Assembly: GCA_013399855.1 (NCBI GenBank)
Contig: VXAY01000710.1
Location: 777,337-841,336 of the forward strand
Length of the DNA stretch: 64,000 nt
Reading direction: 5' to 3'
Source: Oxyruncus cristatus
Taxonomy: Eukaryota; Chordata; Aves; Passeriformes; Cotingidae
Below the pieces are notes generated by a model that was given only the letters and a program-made list of their open reading frames with translations, made no database searches and was not told the origin of the DNA. Shown here one piece after another: positions 47,151-61,406 of the stretch (position 1 is its first letter; each line of letters begins with the position of its first letter). A program made the translations under genes and the position numbers.

Positions 47151-49440
47151 GCCTTCATGTCACATCTTGACAACTGTGTCCATCCTGCCTATGCCTTGAC
47201 AGATGAAAAGGTGGTTGAATGCATAAGGAGGAAAATAAATTAGATGTATGGCCCTTTGCTAATTCAGCCTTCTCTCACAAAAAAAGCTGATGGCTTTGAA
47301 ATTTTGTATCAAATCTTGCATTTATTTGTAGATGAGAATAATGAAAATTTGTTCCCCTGGCAGTTAGACAAAAGTAAGTGAAATTACAGTGTTTCTTGAA
47401 CTGATTAGATTTTTTCCATTTTTTTAAAACAAAGATGGGGTCAGAAAGAAAAAGTTGTGCATATTCTTTAAGCTTTGCTGAATTCTAGCTACTTGACAAA
47501 GTATTTTTCTAAATACAGATAACTTTGGCTTGATCTTACATTGCTAGATGAGCCATAACTAGAGAAAACAAGTCTTGACCTTTTTTAATCAGTAAAATTA
47601 TGAATGTATAAGAAAAAGATTTCAAAATAAAGATTTTTGAATGAGCTTGATATTACACTTAAAGAATGGCATTTCTGTGTTTACAAGGAAGGAAGATTAG
47701 TTATAAAACTATTTTTAAAATTGTGCCAACTACATTTAAATTTATAATGCCTCTTGGAATGAAAGTATAAATTCATGTTATTAATTTCTGTAGCAAATCA
47801 GATTTTATTTAAATATTTCTGAAGTAAAACTATTTCCTTGGATAATGGAATCCAAATGATTAATTAAAAATATTCATTTATAATAAATATCTAACACAAG
47901 AGTTTGCAAATAGTTGTTCCCTTTGGTTTTTATCCTTTACTAATACCATCATAATAAGATGTAAGCTGAAAAAGGTCATTTGTAGTATGGCAAAGCTGTT
48001 CAACTGTTCATTTAAGGATGAACTAAACCCTTCAATTACATGGAATTTTAGAATAATTTTTTGTCTGAACAAATCAAGTGTAATCCCTCTAAAGTGCTTG
48101 ACTCCTTAGACATTAAATACAACCAAAGGCAATATCTTTAGAACCTGATTTAATCTATTAGTCTATTGTTGCCTTCCACAAGTGTTAATTGCCATGGGAC
48201 CTAAGAATGAAATGGCACTTACACTGAAACTAATGGCAAATAATTTCTTAAAATGTCCTTATTATGAACTATTTTTGTCCGTGTAATATGCTAAATGCTA
48301 TGGAAGAAATCTGCAGAGAACTATTAGCAATATCAGCAATTTACAACTGATTAATTACTAATTTACTACTTAATGGCTATTAGAAGTTAGCTAGTAATAT
48401 ATTAATCATTGTTCATGGAAGATGATATGGAAGTACATATAAATGAAAGTTGTTTATATCCACTGATACAGGAGTTGATATGATATTAAAGGATAAAAAA
48501 CAATTGGTTTCAGTATCTTTCTAGTTCACATACCTGTGATGCATACATCATACATTATTGCCAAATTTAAAAATACAACACAGCAGTTTTAGACAGTAGC
48601 CACATTTTTCAAAATTTCTGTTTTAGGCCCCTTTCCCTTCTGTGTACCAAACAGACTGAGAAAACAGGCTTAAAAATGAAACTTTACAGACAACACTTTC
48701 AGGGCGTGGGGGTATTAAGCTTAAAAAAAATAAGTAGCTACATACACATATGTACATTTTCCCAAAAAAAGAGAGGAAAATTATCAAAAGTGCATGATGA
48801 AAAGATCATCTAGTGCTGGGGAAAAAAAAAAAAAAAAACCTACATGTTGAGAATTACTTTAGTTTCTGTTATACTTGAAGTTTTATGGTTTTGGGTTTTT
48901 TTTCTGATCAATTTTCCTAAGGAAAAAACTTGTTTCCTACATGAAGTAATTTTAATAGAAATGTTAGTCTTTTTCAATTTGAAGTGGAAAAAGCTTCCAT
49001 TTTACAATCAAGTCTTGGCAGATCATGAAGAACAATGACATTCCTTTTTCTTTTTTTTTTTAACAAAACCACCCAACATGTGGTTCACCACATGGTAGTT
49101 CGAAAGGTTGCACTCTTCCTCCTGTTGAGTTTAAATGCTTGTGTCGTGTACAGGGACAGGGAATAGCTGTCATTTAATGAAGTTGTATAAATTCCTTCCC
49201 CATCCATTAGTGCGTATGTCAAGAAAACAGGAAAATAAAATGTATGTTAACAATTTGCTTATTACTTACTGATATGAGTCAAGTAATACCCTATTACAAT
49301 TCCAATTATGCCTCTTACTTGCCTCTCTGTGCTTATAGTATGTAAATCACCTCTGTTCATGTTATGAAATTACAGACTACAGAATTTCATTATGAATATC
49401 TTTTTTTAATTGTTTTTGTCATGGTCAGACATTTGTTATA
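47151..49440. other. Unassigned AT-rich DNA, no gene seen
   Basis: No gene seen. Positions 47,640-48,440 are free of simple repeats and rich in ATTA/TAAT words (GTTAATTGCCATGGGACC, CTGATTAATTACTAATTTAC), a texture compatible with conserved non-coding DNA. An A17 run is at 48,822-48,838. Confidence 0.45.
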
Positions 49441-49567
49441 TCATAGAATCATTGAACCAACCGGGTTGGAAAAGACGTCCAAGATCATCAAGTCCAACCC
49501 TTGATCAAACACCACCATGGTTACTAGACCATGGCACTACGTGTCACATCCAGTCTCATCTTAAAAA
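49441..49567 (-). mobile_element. CR1 LINE 3' end, well preserved
   Basis: TCATAGAATCATTGAACCAA, CCGGGTTGGAAAAGACGTCC, AAGATCATCAAGTCCAACCC, CTAGACCATGGCACTACGTG and CATCCAGTCTCATCTTAAAA form an ordered, well-conserved CR1 3' UTR in reverse. It is truncated after about 127 bp. Among the CR1 tails in the window this is one of the least diverged. Confidence 0.94.
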
Positions 49568-52500
49568 TGATCCATTATGTTCATTCTGCCCACAAATATA
49601 CACTAAACACAGTAAAGAGAGTAGCCCCTGATTACCTCTTAACTCTCCAATGTAAACTATTGTGCTATTGCTTTCTCTAATAACTAAAAGAATATTTACA
49701 ATTTTCAGAAAGGAAAACTATTCCACTTTTTATAGCTGTAACACATTAACTGAAAAACTGTAAAATAACAGATGTCAGTGCAGATTGGATTTATTTTTCC
49801 AATATGCTTTCAAATGAATGAATGTGAAACTGTTAATACTTGTTGTATCTCAGAAAGTTGGTTATATTTACATGGTTTCAATATCTGGTTTTTTTTAATG
49901 TTAGAACTGCAGTCACACATGTGGGAGGTAACTGATGTTTGGCAGTTTCCCAAAAGAGCCTAGCTGCTATAAGCTTGTCATTTAGGACGACAGCCATCTT
50001 TTCTTTCCTATTTATTTTGTGATTTCATAAATCAGACTTTTTTTTTTTCACAGTTTAATACTGAATGCAGTATTCTTACTCACAGTAGAGCTCAATAGTC
50101 AGATAAATGTTCTAACAATGCTATATAGGCAAATGAAAAAGGGTATCATTTTCCGGGAAGACAGACTTTCTAGTCTCCTAAAGCACTCTTTCTTATATTG
50201 TTGTTGAAGAAATACATAAGAAATATATTCATTCATGGTTCGTTACTTGTAGGTATCTTGAGAATGTGATAAAATGAGATCCACTAAAAAACCAATCTGC
50301 AGAGGTTATGGTCAGGAAAAATAACACTGTAAAGAGTAATGTCTGAATCTACATCCTTGGATGCTGTGGAGTCAGGCATACTTACATTAATGACGAAGAC
50401 TTTTTTCTTTTCACTTCTGTGTTATAGCATCAATACAGTTATGGGAGAATGAGATAAGCTGGTCTTTGGCTTTTCTTCTGCATCATCCACATTGTCAGCT
50501 TAAGTCTGTCTGCAGAGTCCTCATTAAAAAGGGGAGTGGAGGGAATGAACAGCTTGCTTTTTTCAGATTCCAGATGGAGTTTGTGAATCTGACAGGTAAA
50601 GAAGAGAAATGAGTGGGTAAGAAAAATTTTCATGCTTTTGAAATTACAAAAATCTGTTTAGAAAGTCTTGAGAAAATTAACATTGGACAAAATAGGGTTG
50701 TATATTACACCTTTTCTGAGTATAACAGGCTTTGAGGGGTTAATCATTCAAAAATGTTTGTGACTGACACCCAGACAATCTGCAACTGCAAATATATCAG
50801 ATGAATACCAGCTGAGATCCTTGTCCATGAAGAGATTGCTTTGCATAAAGACTTGCGCTATTAGGTGTTGTATCTGCACTTAATTTTCCTGTCTCCTCCA
50901 TGTATGAAATATTTTTCTGCTATAGAAATATGATTCTTACATATACAGTCTACTTGCTTGTTCTTAAAATTCAATTATCTTATGTGTTTTCAGGCATCAA
51001 ATAACTTTATAAGGGCCATACAGAATGCACTTTTTGCTCTGCTTCACGTAAATTTTTAAGATTTTACACAAGTTAATATGCTGGGTTCCTTTGTGTTCTT
51101 GCAAGCATGAGTCTGCAATTTTTCAGATATGGGTATTAAACTACAGTGCACAGGTGTCCAAGTAGGTGGCTATGTAGCTTCAGGTCAATACTTATCTGCT
51201 TGCTTGCTTGCTTCATATCTGTGCTGCTTACTGGAAATGAATCAGACTTAAATAAATACAACAGTTAGTTTATATGGAATCATGCTTTCCATTTCGCACA
51301 TTTGCAGATACTGGAGGCAATGAAAAAGAAAGCAGTTTGAAAGCTTAAAAGCTAAGGTTTATACTATAAGCCACTCAATTTCTATATTCCCCCAATGTAT
51401 TTGAAAAGCGAAAGGTATGGAAAGAGCATGGAAAAAACAATCAGCATGTCATTATGAAATATCTAAGACACAGAACCAAATTTCCTTTATCAGTTTGTGG
51501 AAAAGTATGTGGAATGGTTTCTGCAAATCCAAGCTAAGCTGCTATGCAAAGCTACTGGTAGCAGCAGGTACAGATGAGATATATGAAAGCATTTGGGGCT
51601 GTGTGGAGCAGGTTTGTGGAGCAGTTGTGGAGCTCTGAAATAAAATGTTGCTGCCCGATAGGCTATTGTTGGAAGACAAACTATATTACATATGTGCTTC
51701 CTTCCAGTCCTATTTGGGAACCATGGAAGAGAAATCCTGACTATGATGATTTAATCATGTCTGGGTTTAAGTTTAATTTACTTTAATTAATTTTCTAGGC
51801 AGTCTGTTGTGTTCCTGTCTCTGAATTTCCCTTTACATTTCTATAGACATATATACACTCTCTCTATATAAATATAATATAAAACATCTATAGATGATAG
51901 ATATACTATATGCACAAATACATATACTTCCAGATGATAGTGTGTCATGATAGAGCCTTTAGCTGGCTTGTAATCTCCTCCAGAGCACAGCAGGTAAAAT
52001 AAATGCTAGGTAAAATGAGTAGCTGTATGTCACTGTGTTGAGCTCTCCAGTACTTTAGAGTGTTTTAAGATTCACACTACAAGTAACTCACAGCAAGTCT
52101 TTCCTATCACTTATGATTCAGACTCTGGGCTTCATAAGAATTGGCATACAAAAAATATTTTAATTTCATGGAAAGGAAATTAAATATGATTATCTCAAAA
52201 TTAATCCTGCCTTTACAGAATTACTTAAAGATATTAAGAAAGCTTACTTTCTGTTAGCCTCACACTATTTTATTACACCATTAAACTGAAATTAAAAAAA
52301 TGAATCTAATTTCCTTTTCAATTTTTTTGTGATTTTTCCAGTTTTGTATACCATTAGCCTTGAAATAATTTATTAGTTTTGCATTTTCTTACTGTGAGTT
52401 TTTTTATAATGTGTTTCACTTGGCTTTCCATGCAGGAACTGAAAATTGAAATATAAGGAATGTTCCATAGGGTCACTACAAATGTCTATCTAATCCTTGC

Positions 52501-55500
52501 AGTGGCTGAGAGTGCATGCAGAAGAGTATGAAAACCAGAGCATTTATATGACCCTTTCTCTTTTGGATTCTAGAAGATCAGTGAAGCTGCAAGTTTAAAA
52601 GTATAATTTTATGTTTAACAGCTATAAGTGGAACCATCTTCCAAAAGTTATCTTCTCCTATTGTCTTTTAGTATATGAAAAAAAATTGTGTTTATTTTTT
52701 ACTTATATGCTTTACGCTTAAGCCTTTATATTAGAGACCAAACATCAAGATGACTGTACTTTTCCCTAAAAGAGCAACCCCAGAAGCTGTGAATTCATCA
52801 GACGATGTCAAAGCATCTAGAAAGAAATTACATGTAAAAAGCTATTTCTATAGTCTGAAATGGGTTCTTGTCAGGGCTTCAAAATCTGGATATAAATTTC
52901 TTCTGACCATAGAAGGCCTGCTTCCAGGTCAGGGAAGAGTAAGTGCTCTCAAGAACTATGAGATTCATCATTTTGTTCTCAGTGGAGTGTAAACTGCTAA
53001 AGGCTGCATGCCTGCAACTTGCATTCAGCAAAAACTCTGGCTCCTTTGTATTCACAGAGGGATATCAAACTCCTATATACTCTGGGGAAAATATATATAT
53101 ATGTATATGCTGGGAAAATAAAAGTCCTGTCTCTGTCACAGGCAAGTGTTACACTGATGCTTTTAGAAACTGTGGAAGGATATTTGTGACCTGCTACGCT
53201 GTGTCATACACCATAAATTCTTCAGATTTTTGTTACAAAATGTTATTTTTGTTGTAGTTGGATTTAGAAAGAAAAACTACCTTTTAGGCTAGTATTTCAC
53301 ACCTCTGCTGTCTGCAAAGTATACAAAAGGAAAAGAATTGTTTACTGGTGGATTCAAGGAATTCTAATTTCTCTTTCCATTGTCTATCTTTATGCCTTAA
53401 TCTAAGCTCTTTAGGAAACAACCATACTATCTGTTCTCACAGAGGCTCTAAGCAGAGACTTATTAGCAACATGCTTCTGAAATCTTCAGATTAATATATG
53501 ACTGAAATGCAAAGTGCCCTTACTGATTATAGAAATTGCAGCTTATATAGCCAGGATAAAGCATTTTTCATAGACAAGCTGGAATCAAATGCTGCTGCAT
53601 TTGTATCCAGAGTGTGTAATTAAGTTGGGTAGTAAGAACTACCAGAAATTCATTAATTTTGTTTCCAACAAAAAAAACACATGCAGTCTAAAAATATACT
53701 TAAAATATTACTTGGGCAGCCTCTAGGAGTGCTTGGCTTTGAATTAGTCACCATGTACTGAGGGATAATTATAGCACTTAGCAGAGTGAGAGTGAGGAAT
53801 TGTGGTTCTTGTTCCTGAAGCAGAGATAATTGCTGTGAACAGTCTCTCCACCCTTGCCATTCTATAAACACTCAGTTTGGGAAGTGGTGAAGAGGTTGCT
53901 TAGCTTATTTCTGCAAATAGTCTGGAGCATTAAGAGGAAATCTGTTTTAGTGAAATCAGTGGTAATTTTACTGTCTTGTTCAATAGCTATGTGTTACTCG
54001 ACCAAAGTATCAGAGGCTTAAATATGCTTATTATCCCATCTCCTCAGTGTTAGTAGTATCCATCTGACAATACCTGCTTTCTGCAGAAGTATCCTCAAAA
54101 GCTCATGAATTACTCATGTCCCTCCCCTCTCTTTCCATTTCAGTCCCAGATGTCATTACATGCACCAAAAAAGCCACAAAAGAGCTGAATGAAAAACAGC
54201 CCACTCCTTTCTGAGGCAAACCCCATGTTTCTGGTATCTAGCAACTGATTGATGTGCACATGCCTTTTTTGTTCCCTCAAGCTATGAATGCCTCCATCAT
54301 ATGCCTATTATTCCCACAGATGCCTTGATCAACCACCATACTTTCTATCCAGCTTTCACCAAACCTGAATTGTACACAGTACCAATCTGCTCTATGCAGA
54401 GACTGCAGATGAAAAATACATCCAAGGACTCTAATGTTTGATGTTGCATAGGCTGGTGTCAGAATATGTTCTAGACAACTTGCTATTGTTTCTCTGTCCC
54501 CTTGTGAATCCCACAAGCCTTTTCATGTTTTTTCTCAAAATCTCTCTTCTCTCTTTCTCACTTCCAGAATGGCTAAGACACATCTCCAAATTTGGCAGCA
54601 AACTCCCTAAGGAAGAATTCAGCCATATTTTTTTTCCAAAAGCAGCACAGTGTGTTGGGGACATATTGAAAGAACTAGTTCAGCAATGTCTCTCATGGCT
54701 TCCCCTCACTGTGGGCCTGCAGTGGGACTCCTGCCATGTGGAGAGGGATGTCACATGCCGAAGGAAATCTGGGTAGTATGGAAGTATGGAATATGCATAA
54801 AAACTGAAAAATTCCTAAGTAGTAAATCATACATATGATGAGACAGCTGGCCTAAGGAAGGGAAGCATGTAAAGCATTTCTGTTTCAAGTATGGACACCG
54901 ATTTCAGATGTCCATGTTAGTTTCCAAGATGGCAAGAGAGTCAGTAAGGAACTTGTGCAGAGCTTGCTGTTTATTCTCACTAGGACAGACACAACAAATT
55001 AGCAGATTTTCTTAGACCAAGAATAAAAAAAGCAGGCCTTTCCTCATTCCCTATACTTACATTTCTCAATCTTTCCTACTTCTCTAATGGAATATCTAGC
55101 ATAACCATCCCCTCTCCTTCAGAAACCTGAATCTGCAGTGTGAAGTTCACCTACCTAAAAGACCAGCATCTAAACTTCCTCGCAGGAAATAAAAATACAC
55201 CCCCATTGCTCCCTATCATCATCTAAGGCAACACAAGAAATACTTTCAAAGTAAGACCACATGCTGAAATTACTTTTGCGTCAGATTCAATAGCCTATGA
55301 AGATGTTTTAAAAATACACTTCTGATTCAAAATGTTCTTCATTATCTGAGTATGGAATTTTAGCTTATTGTTTTGTGATCTTAGTATAATGTAATCTATT
55401 GCTAGACTTGTCTACCAATTAAAACTGTGAGTCCAAGTTCCTGTTTCATCCTTCATTCGATCAGATAAACACAGTGTGTTTTTAAGGCAATTGCATTTTA

Positions 55501-58500
55501 TTTGCGTTTCTACATTTCTGAAAAAAAAAGCAAAACACAGGTTTAGTACTCTTGTATGCACATTAAACAAACCATATTTTTAATACTGGGGAATATTTCA
55601 TATATGGTGTAACGTCAAGAAGTATTTTTTCACCCTAGTCAGCAAAATTGAGTTCTAATGGAATTATTCCTCACATAAGAATCAAATGCTGGCAATGTGG
55701 CATATAAGGAAGCAGAAGCATAATTTTAATTGTGATTTTCATATGCTTTTTTAAAATAACAATCACATTACATAATAACATTTATTCTCTATGTACAATT
55801 TTTATTCCTAGATGAATTGTCAAAAAACAAAATGTCAATTCCCAACTGTTAAAAACATGACATCTTTGTTTCTATTTTAAGTCATTTCTCCTTGAAATGA
55901 CATTTTTAAAAATATATATTTTTGGTAGTGATTTTCAGTTATTTTCAATGTTATGTGTTTCTTCTGTGGGTTTTTTACCTAAAAATAACTACCTCTCTTG
56001 AAATCTTTATACTCTTCGCTGTTTTTTTTTTAAATATTTTGTCCATACTATGAAGTGACACTATATTTTTAAGGAAATGCACCTATTGACCTTAGTTGCT
56101 ATATCCTGTCTGTGAAGTTCTGTAAATAAAAATTACATAAAAATCAATAGGTTGGGATTTTTTTCTTATTTCTTCTATTGATTGTCCAAAAGCAGTGACA
56201 TCAATATCTGTACCACTTATGTAAAGAACTTCCATAATTTTAACGTAAGAGAGCATGCTGGTTCTAATACTTAATATCTAATAAGTCAATTCAATACAGA
56301 CTCTTTGTTCAGCTTGCTTTCAATTTTCAACAATTAGTTAATCAGTTGTGGTTTTTGCAAAAACTAATTACAGTCTCAGAGCTGTAGGGACATCTTGGGG
56401 GTTTTTAACCAATCCTTATCTATTGAAAATCTTCTTACTCATCACCACAAGCTGAATAAATATTAAATAAAGACTTCTTTTTTATTATAGAGTCATAGGA
56501 AAATTTACTGACTTTACAAACATCTTGAATATAGAAAGCCCAATAAATATTGAGTGATTTTAACAATTTTTTGCTTTGGACTGTCAGGATGAGTAGTTCT
56601 TCAAGAAAGCTTAGTAGTACATAAAAAACACCAGTCAGTATCGTCCTCAGGGTCCAGACACTACCTGGTATTGGTGTCTGAATGTTTATGAGAGAAACAT
56701 CTGGCAGCCAGATGCACCAACTGCACTGCCAGGTCTGCTCCCTGCCTACTACTCTGCAGTTTTTGGAGAGCTGGAAGGTGTCTGCACAGCTACCTTCCCA
56801 AAGTCCAGCTGCTCTCAGGTTGCAGACCAGAAAGGCTTCTAAAGAGCACACTGAAATAACTGGGTCCTGATAGCAATGTGGTCCTTTATCAGGGGTTATT
56901 TTTGCAGGACTGAGCTAAGAAACAGGAGAGCCTAGGAAGCAGCTGCCAAAAGCCTCCTCAATGTGCCATGCAGATAAGCAGAGGAAAAACACAGGCAATC
57001 TGGAATAGCTTCTGCATGCCCACAGAGTATGCAGATATAAATGCCACAGTATGTGCTTTCTGCATTCATACCTGGTCCTATTCAAATCTGCACTGCTTGG
57101 AGGTCTAACGGGACATAGGGATCCCTTTTAAATGAACATGGATGTATGGCCCTAGGTACTAACACAATCCTTTCTCTCCTTATTGCTTTTCCCTAGTTTA
57201 ATTTACCTTTCTGTTACATTAAGCACTCGTTCCAGCTATCGTTTGCTGACTCAGAGTTCTCAGTATTAACACCTGAGAACAAAATCACAGTATTTTGAAA
57301 TCAAATGTGTTCTTAAAACTATAGAGAAATTTGTGAAGTTTTCAATTTACTTAATTTATACTGCCTTAACCTCTTAAAGGACACAGTGTAGTTATCTGTA
57401 TGTCATTCTATGTTTTACTGCAGTGTAATGTATTTCTTGGGGACAAGGCTTTACCATTATAAGTACCTGCATCTGCACTGTTGCATAGAAGAATATTAAA
57501 CACACCCAGATAAAAGACAGCAGTTGAAAAGCAAAAATGTCTTTTGGATTTGGTTTACAGACTGTAAGCAGTAGGAGAGTGTTGAAGTTTTTTTAAATCC
57601 TGTATATATACATGAAAAAAGCAGCTGAAAAAAAAAAAATTCCAGTCATAGAAAGATTTTTTTACCAGTACAGAAAGAAAGTGTACTTTCACTTTAATGA
57701 AAGGAAAATGGACACAAATAAATTTGAGAAGAATACAAGATGAAACAAGAAGTAACTTCATTGAAATGAGACAGCCACAAGAACAGAACAAAGTCAAAGT
57801 GCACATTTCAGAGTAGGGCCAGGACACCCTGCAGAATATTTATCATTAACATGGATCATGCAATGGAAAAACACAAGTTAGCTGCAGTAATATTCTCACT
57901 CACAGAACACTAACTTCAAAAACTAGTGTTTGGATATTAACAAGAGTGTATTATTTAGTGGTTTTCCTTAAATGTCCTTTTCATTTTAGGCATTTTTGGC
58001 CTGACTACTTTCTTCTACTTCCCCATTTAGGGAATCAAGTCTTAAGAGACAGTAGTTGCATAACATGAATATTTTCTTGCTTTTATTTTCTATCTTAAAA
58101 AAAAGTTTACCTTTAGACACAGAAGCAAACAAATACAACAAATATCCAACACTTTTTTCACTTAGACAAGATGGTGTCAAAGAAATCTGATTTTAGTGCT
58201 GTTTATTTAAACACTAAAGTGCCCATAAAGGAAAGAATTTATCCTTACTGTTTGCAGTGATATGCAGGTTAAAAATAGCATGGTAGTGAAACAAAACACA
58301 TGACGACAATGTGCCAGATGACAACTAAATGGTCTAGAAATGGAATAGAAATGAATTCCATGTACAGTCATTTTTTCTCAGATGCTCTCATTTTCTACAC
58401 AGATTCTCTTTTCTTAGTTATCATCTACTATAGCATGACTCAAAAGTAGAATAGTTAACAGAATCCAGTGTTAACTGCAAGTTGGAGCTAGGCTACTAAA

Positions 58501-59360
58501 TCTGGATTTGGTGTTTGAGGAGGTGGGAGGGATTATTTTGTTGGAAACAAATTCTAGATTTTATCCATTAACTGTATTCATCATTATTTCTTTTAATTAA
58601 CAACAGAATTTGTAAAAAAATTACCCAAGAAAAGGCAGTTCTCTTTTCTTTCATAGACAGAGAATGTTTTACTATTTTTTTTTCCTCCCTTAGTTTGCAG
58701 AAACTAAAAATTAGGGACAAGAAACAATATAGAATCCATTTTTTAAGAAAAATTTAGATCATTATCAGAAGTGTTAATCATAAAGCCTAATAAGAAAAAT
58801 TTTAAGTTGCAAAAAGATTCTGCTTAATTTATGCTAAGAAATGTTTATAAGGAACATTAATAATGACATGAAAGGAAGTTAGTCTGACTATTGTTATTAT
58901 TATACAGAGAATAAAAGACACTTCAAAATTAGTCTTTGAGTATTCAGAAGAGCAAACTTCAAGTGCTTTGGAAGTTTATAATTCTTCTTGGGAAGTTAAC
59001 ATCACTGGCCCTATATAGGTGTGTAGTGAAATTAATTGCCTAATGTTAAGGAAAAGTCATTCTTTTTTTTTTTTCAAATCCTCAAGACTATAAACCTTTT
59101 GAAGTATCTTTCCATTACATTATGCTCAAATCCTTCAAATGCAGTATTGTAGAGTATTGTAAATACATTCAATACCCAAATCCCTCCCCAAATTGATCAT
59201 GTTTCTGTATATTGACTACAGCAACTACATTAGCATTTTCAGTATTTAAAGAAATTATATTATTTTGTAAGTGATTTCAGGTCAAAACCCACAGTACTAA
59301 TTAGACTCCAGTTTTGAAAGAAATGAACAAATGGAACATCAATTGCTTTATCTTCCTGCG

Positions 59361-59390
59361 CATATATGTGTGTGTGTGTGCACACGTGCG
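59361..59390. repeat. Alternating purine-pyrimidine TG/CA patch
   Basis: CATATATGTGTGTGTGTGTG followed by CACACGTGCG. The strictly alternating purine-pyrimidine order with a CG near the end favours left-handed DNA in principle. It is short. Confidence 0.85.
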
Positions 59391-60531
59391 TAGCTGCTTA
59401 TTTTTATAGACATGGTTTTACTAGTCCCCTGAGTGAATGGTGACATAAATCAGCTAATCATGAGTGCAAAATTATCCTTTGGGCATTTAATTCATTGTCA
59501 GAATATACAAAGCCATTTCAACCAAATGATTTTTAAATTATTGAAGAGGGTGGGTCCTATGCTATGTATGGGCTGAAAATTGATTTTCTTAAATACAAAA
59601 TGGAATTCAGAAGTTATTAATTATGCATGCTTGCTGCTTTCTCTTGTTCTTTGCAGTGAAACCTTTTTAAAGTTGGAGATGTTTATAGTGCTGGAGCTGA
59701 CTGAACTCCAAGACTTCACTCTGAAGTAAGGATTGTGAGTCCTATTGCTTACAGTCTTGATGGGCAACAGAGTCCATGCCTTGAGTACATACACAGCTTT
59801 GCACTATTTAGGTCTCACTGCAGATGGCTGTTTCACCTTTTGCAGAAAGTCTTGTACTAAATGTTTGAAGATTGTGATTATTTCAGGAAGGGGATAATGT
59901 TAAACAGTATCTCCACAGAAACATGTGTATGTAGACATAGCTATAGCTATACATGTAAACATTAAAAAATATTTTTATTGAATAACTTAATAATTTCTTT
60001 CTTAAGACCTCTGATTTGATTCTTTCTGCCTCTGAACACAGGATTTAATTTATTGTCATTGATGTGGGCAACGTATCTTACAGCTTTCAGGTTGTAAGTG
60101 GACTTCTACATAATAATCCTTACTATTCTAAAAAGTCCCCTCATTCTCCTACTTGCATACATCCCTCTCCAAGCAACCTTTCCATACAAATTATGTCTAA
60201 TGTAATTTCGGAACAACCTGTCACTGGCAACCAGTGAACCTCTTTTAGTATTAATGCCTTAACAGAGCCTGTGGCTGATTTTACTAGAAGTAGACTCAAA
60301 TTTACTGAATTCAGACCCTGAATTTAACATTATTTCACATATTAAGTCTATGACACAGAGAACTTTGAAACTATTTTCAATTTGATATGTCCTCACAAAA
60401 AGCAGACAGATGGTCAGTTGTAAAAAAAAAAAAAAAAAAATCATATAGGAAAAAAATTCTTCCTTTAAAAATACATCTAATAACTGAGTTTGTATTTCTT
60501 CAGTGGTACAGCAATAACTTGTAAGTGCTTT

Positions 60532-60532
60532 N
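60532..60532. other. Ambiguous base (N)
   Basis: The only non-ACGT symbol I noticed in the window, in TGCTTTNAAATTG. It marks an unresolved base call or masked site in the assembly. Confidence 0.97.
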
Positions 60533-61089
60533 AAATTGTCAACACAATTCAAGGAGCAGTGGTGCACAATTATTTCTGAGACAGGTTTTTGTATCTGCCT
60601 TTTTGTGTCTTTGTCAGGACTAGTTGCAGAAATAAAGGTACAAAATCATTAGAAAACCAAACCTCAGTTCCAGACAATACAGCTTGGCAAGATCTTGAAG
60701 CTTCTCTAAGATTTATGTTCTTTCAATTTTTGACCGATGCTGAATCAACTGCTGTGCAGATATGGATTTTCTGATTTTTATGGTTTTATTTGATGATTCT
60801 TATAAAAAAATAAAAGCAGCAATGTTGGTGAGTGAAAACTTTTTATAGTTCAGCATGTAATTCAAAAGCATGCCTTATCACTGTATTCAGCTTATGACGA
60901 GTTTTTATAGGCAGAGGTTTCACTCTTTTTACAATTAATTGAGTCCTTGCAATTTTTCTTACTCCTTACTCCACTTTGAAGGTTCAGCAGCACACAGTTT
61001 AAAAAGTTCCTGGAAACATAAGAAACGCTCTCAGTCTTACCAGACATCTCACCACCATCATAGTGGACAGAGGATAGCTTTGCAGAATT

Positions 61090-61400
61090 TGTCACAGTCC
61101 ACCTCCTCATGTATCCCCCAGTGCTGTGTCAGGATAAAACCTTCTCAGGCAGGTTTTGGATGTCTGTGCTGGCCTCAGACAGAGCCTACTCCTAGTTCTT
61201 CAAGATGACACTTGAATCTAAGTCACTCATGGAGTCACAGGAATATTTTATTAGGGTAAGACCTTTACAGGTAATTTTGCCCAAACCCAAAGTAGGGCTC
61301 ACTTCAGAAACAGATTTGGCCATCCTAGAGATGGCTATTCCACTGCTCTCTGAGCAACCTCTCCCTTGGTTATGAGAGTGGATCATCACTCTCATAATCA
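61090..61400 (-). mobile_element. Short solo LTR with perfect 6-bp target duplication
   Basis: A 311-bp block begins TGTCACAGTCC and ends CTCATAATCA (TG...CA). It is flanked on both sides by AGAATT (61,084-61,089 and 61,401-61,406). A 6-bp duplication and short length fit an ERVK-type (beta/alpharetrovirus-like) LTR. On the minus strand there is AATAAA at 61,252-61,247 followed by a U5-like stretch ending GGACTGTGACA, which sets the orientation. No convincing TATA box was found, and family membership is not recognised. The duplication was found after the TGTGACA end had been chosen, which lowers the chance of coincidence. Another type of insertion cannot be excluded. Confidence 0.62.
61370..61397. 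repeat. Inverted repeat, 11-bp arms, 6-nt loop
   Basis: TTATGAGAGTG and CACTCTCATAA flank GATCAT, just inside the right edge of the LTR-like block (its U3 start on the minus strand). Its position at the element's terminus hints that it belongs to the element. Confidence 0.9.
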
Positions 61401-61406
61401 AGAATT

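Larger units (their letters stand above)
49568..61089. other. Unassigned AT-rich DNA, no gene seen
   Basis: The longest stretch without a recognised element, 11.5 kb. Contents I can name are a (TTGC)4 at about 51,200, an AT-rich tract at 51,841-51,925, an (AT)n patch at 53,088-53,108, a TG/CA patch at 59,361-59,390 and an A19 run at 60,422-60,440. Open frames up to 138 codons (minus, 56,851-56,435) lack recognisable domains. Positions 59,420-59,640 have the texture of conserved non-coding DNA (CAGCTAATCATGAGTGCAAA). Confidence 0.45.

Noticed and set aside
61330..61372. Resemblance of the minus strand (GAGGTTGCTCAGAGAGCAGTGG) to a CR1 3' segment
   Set aside because: The similarity is short and does not continue into the CR1 tail. 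The TG/CA ends and AGAATT duplication explain the block better as an LTR.
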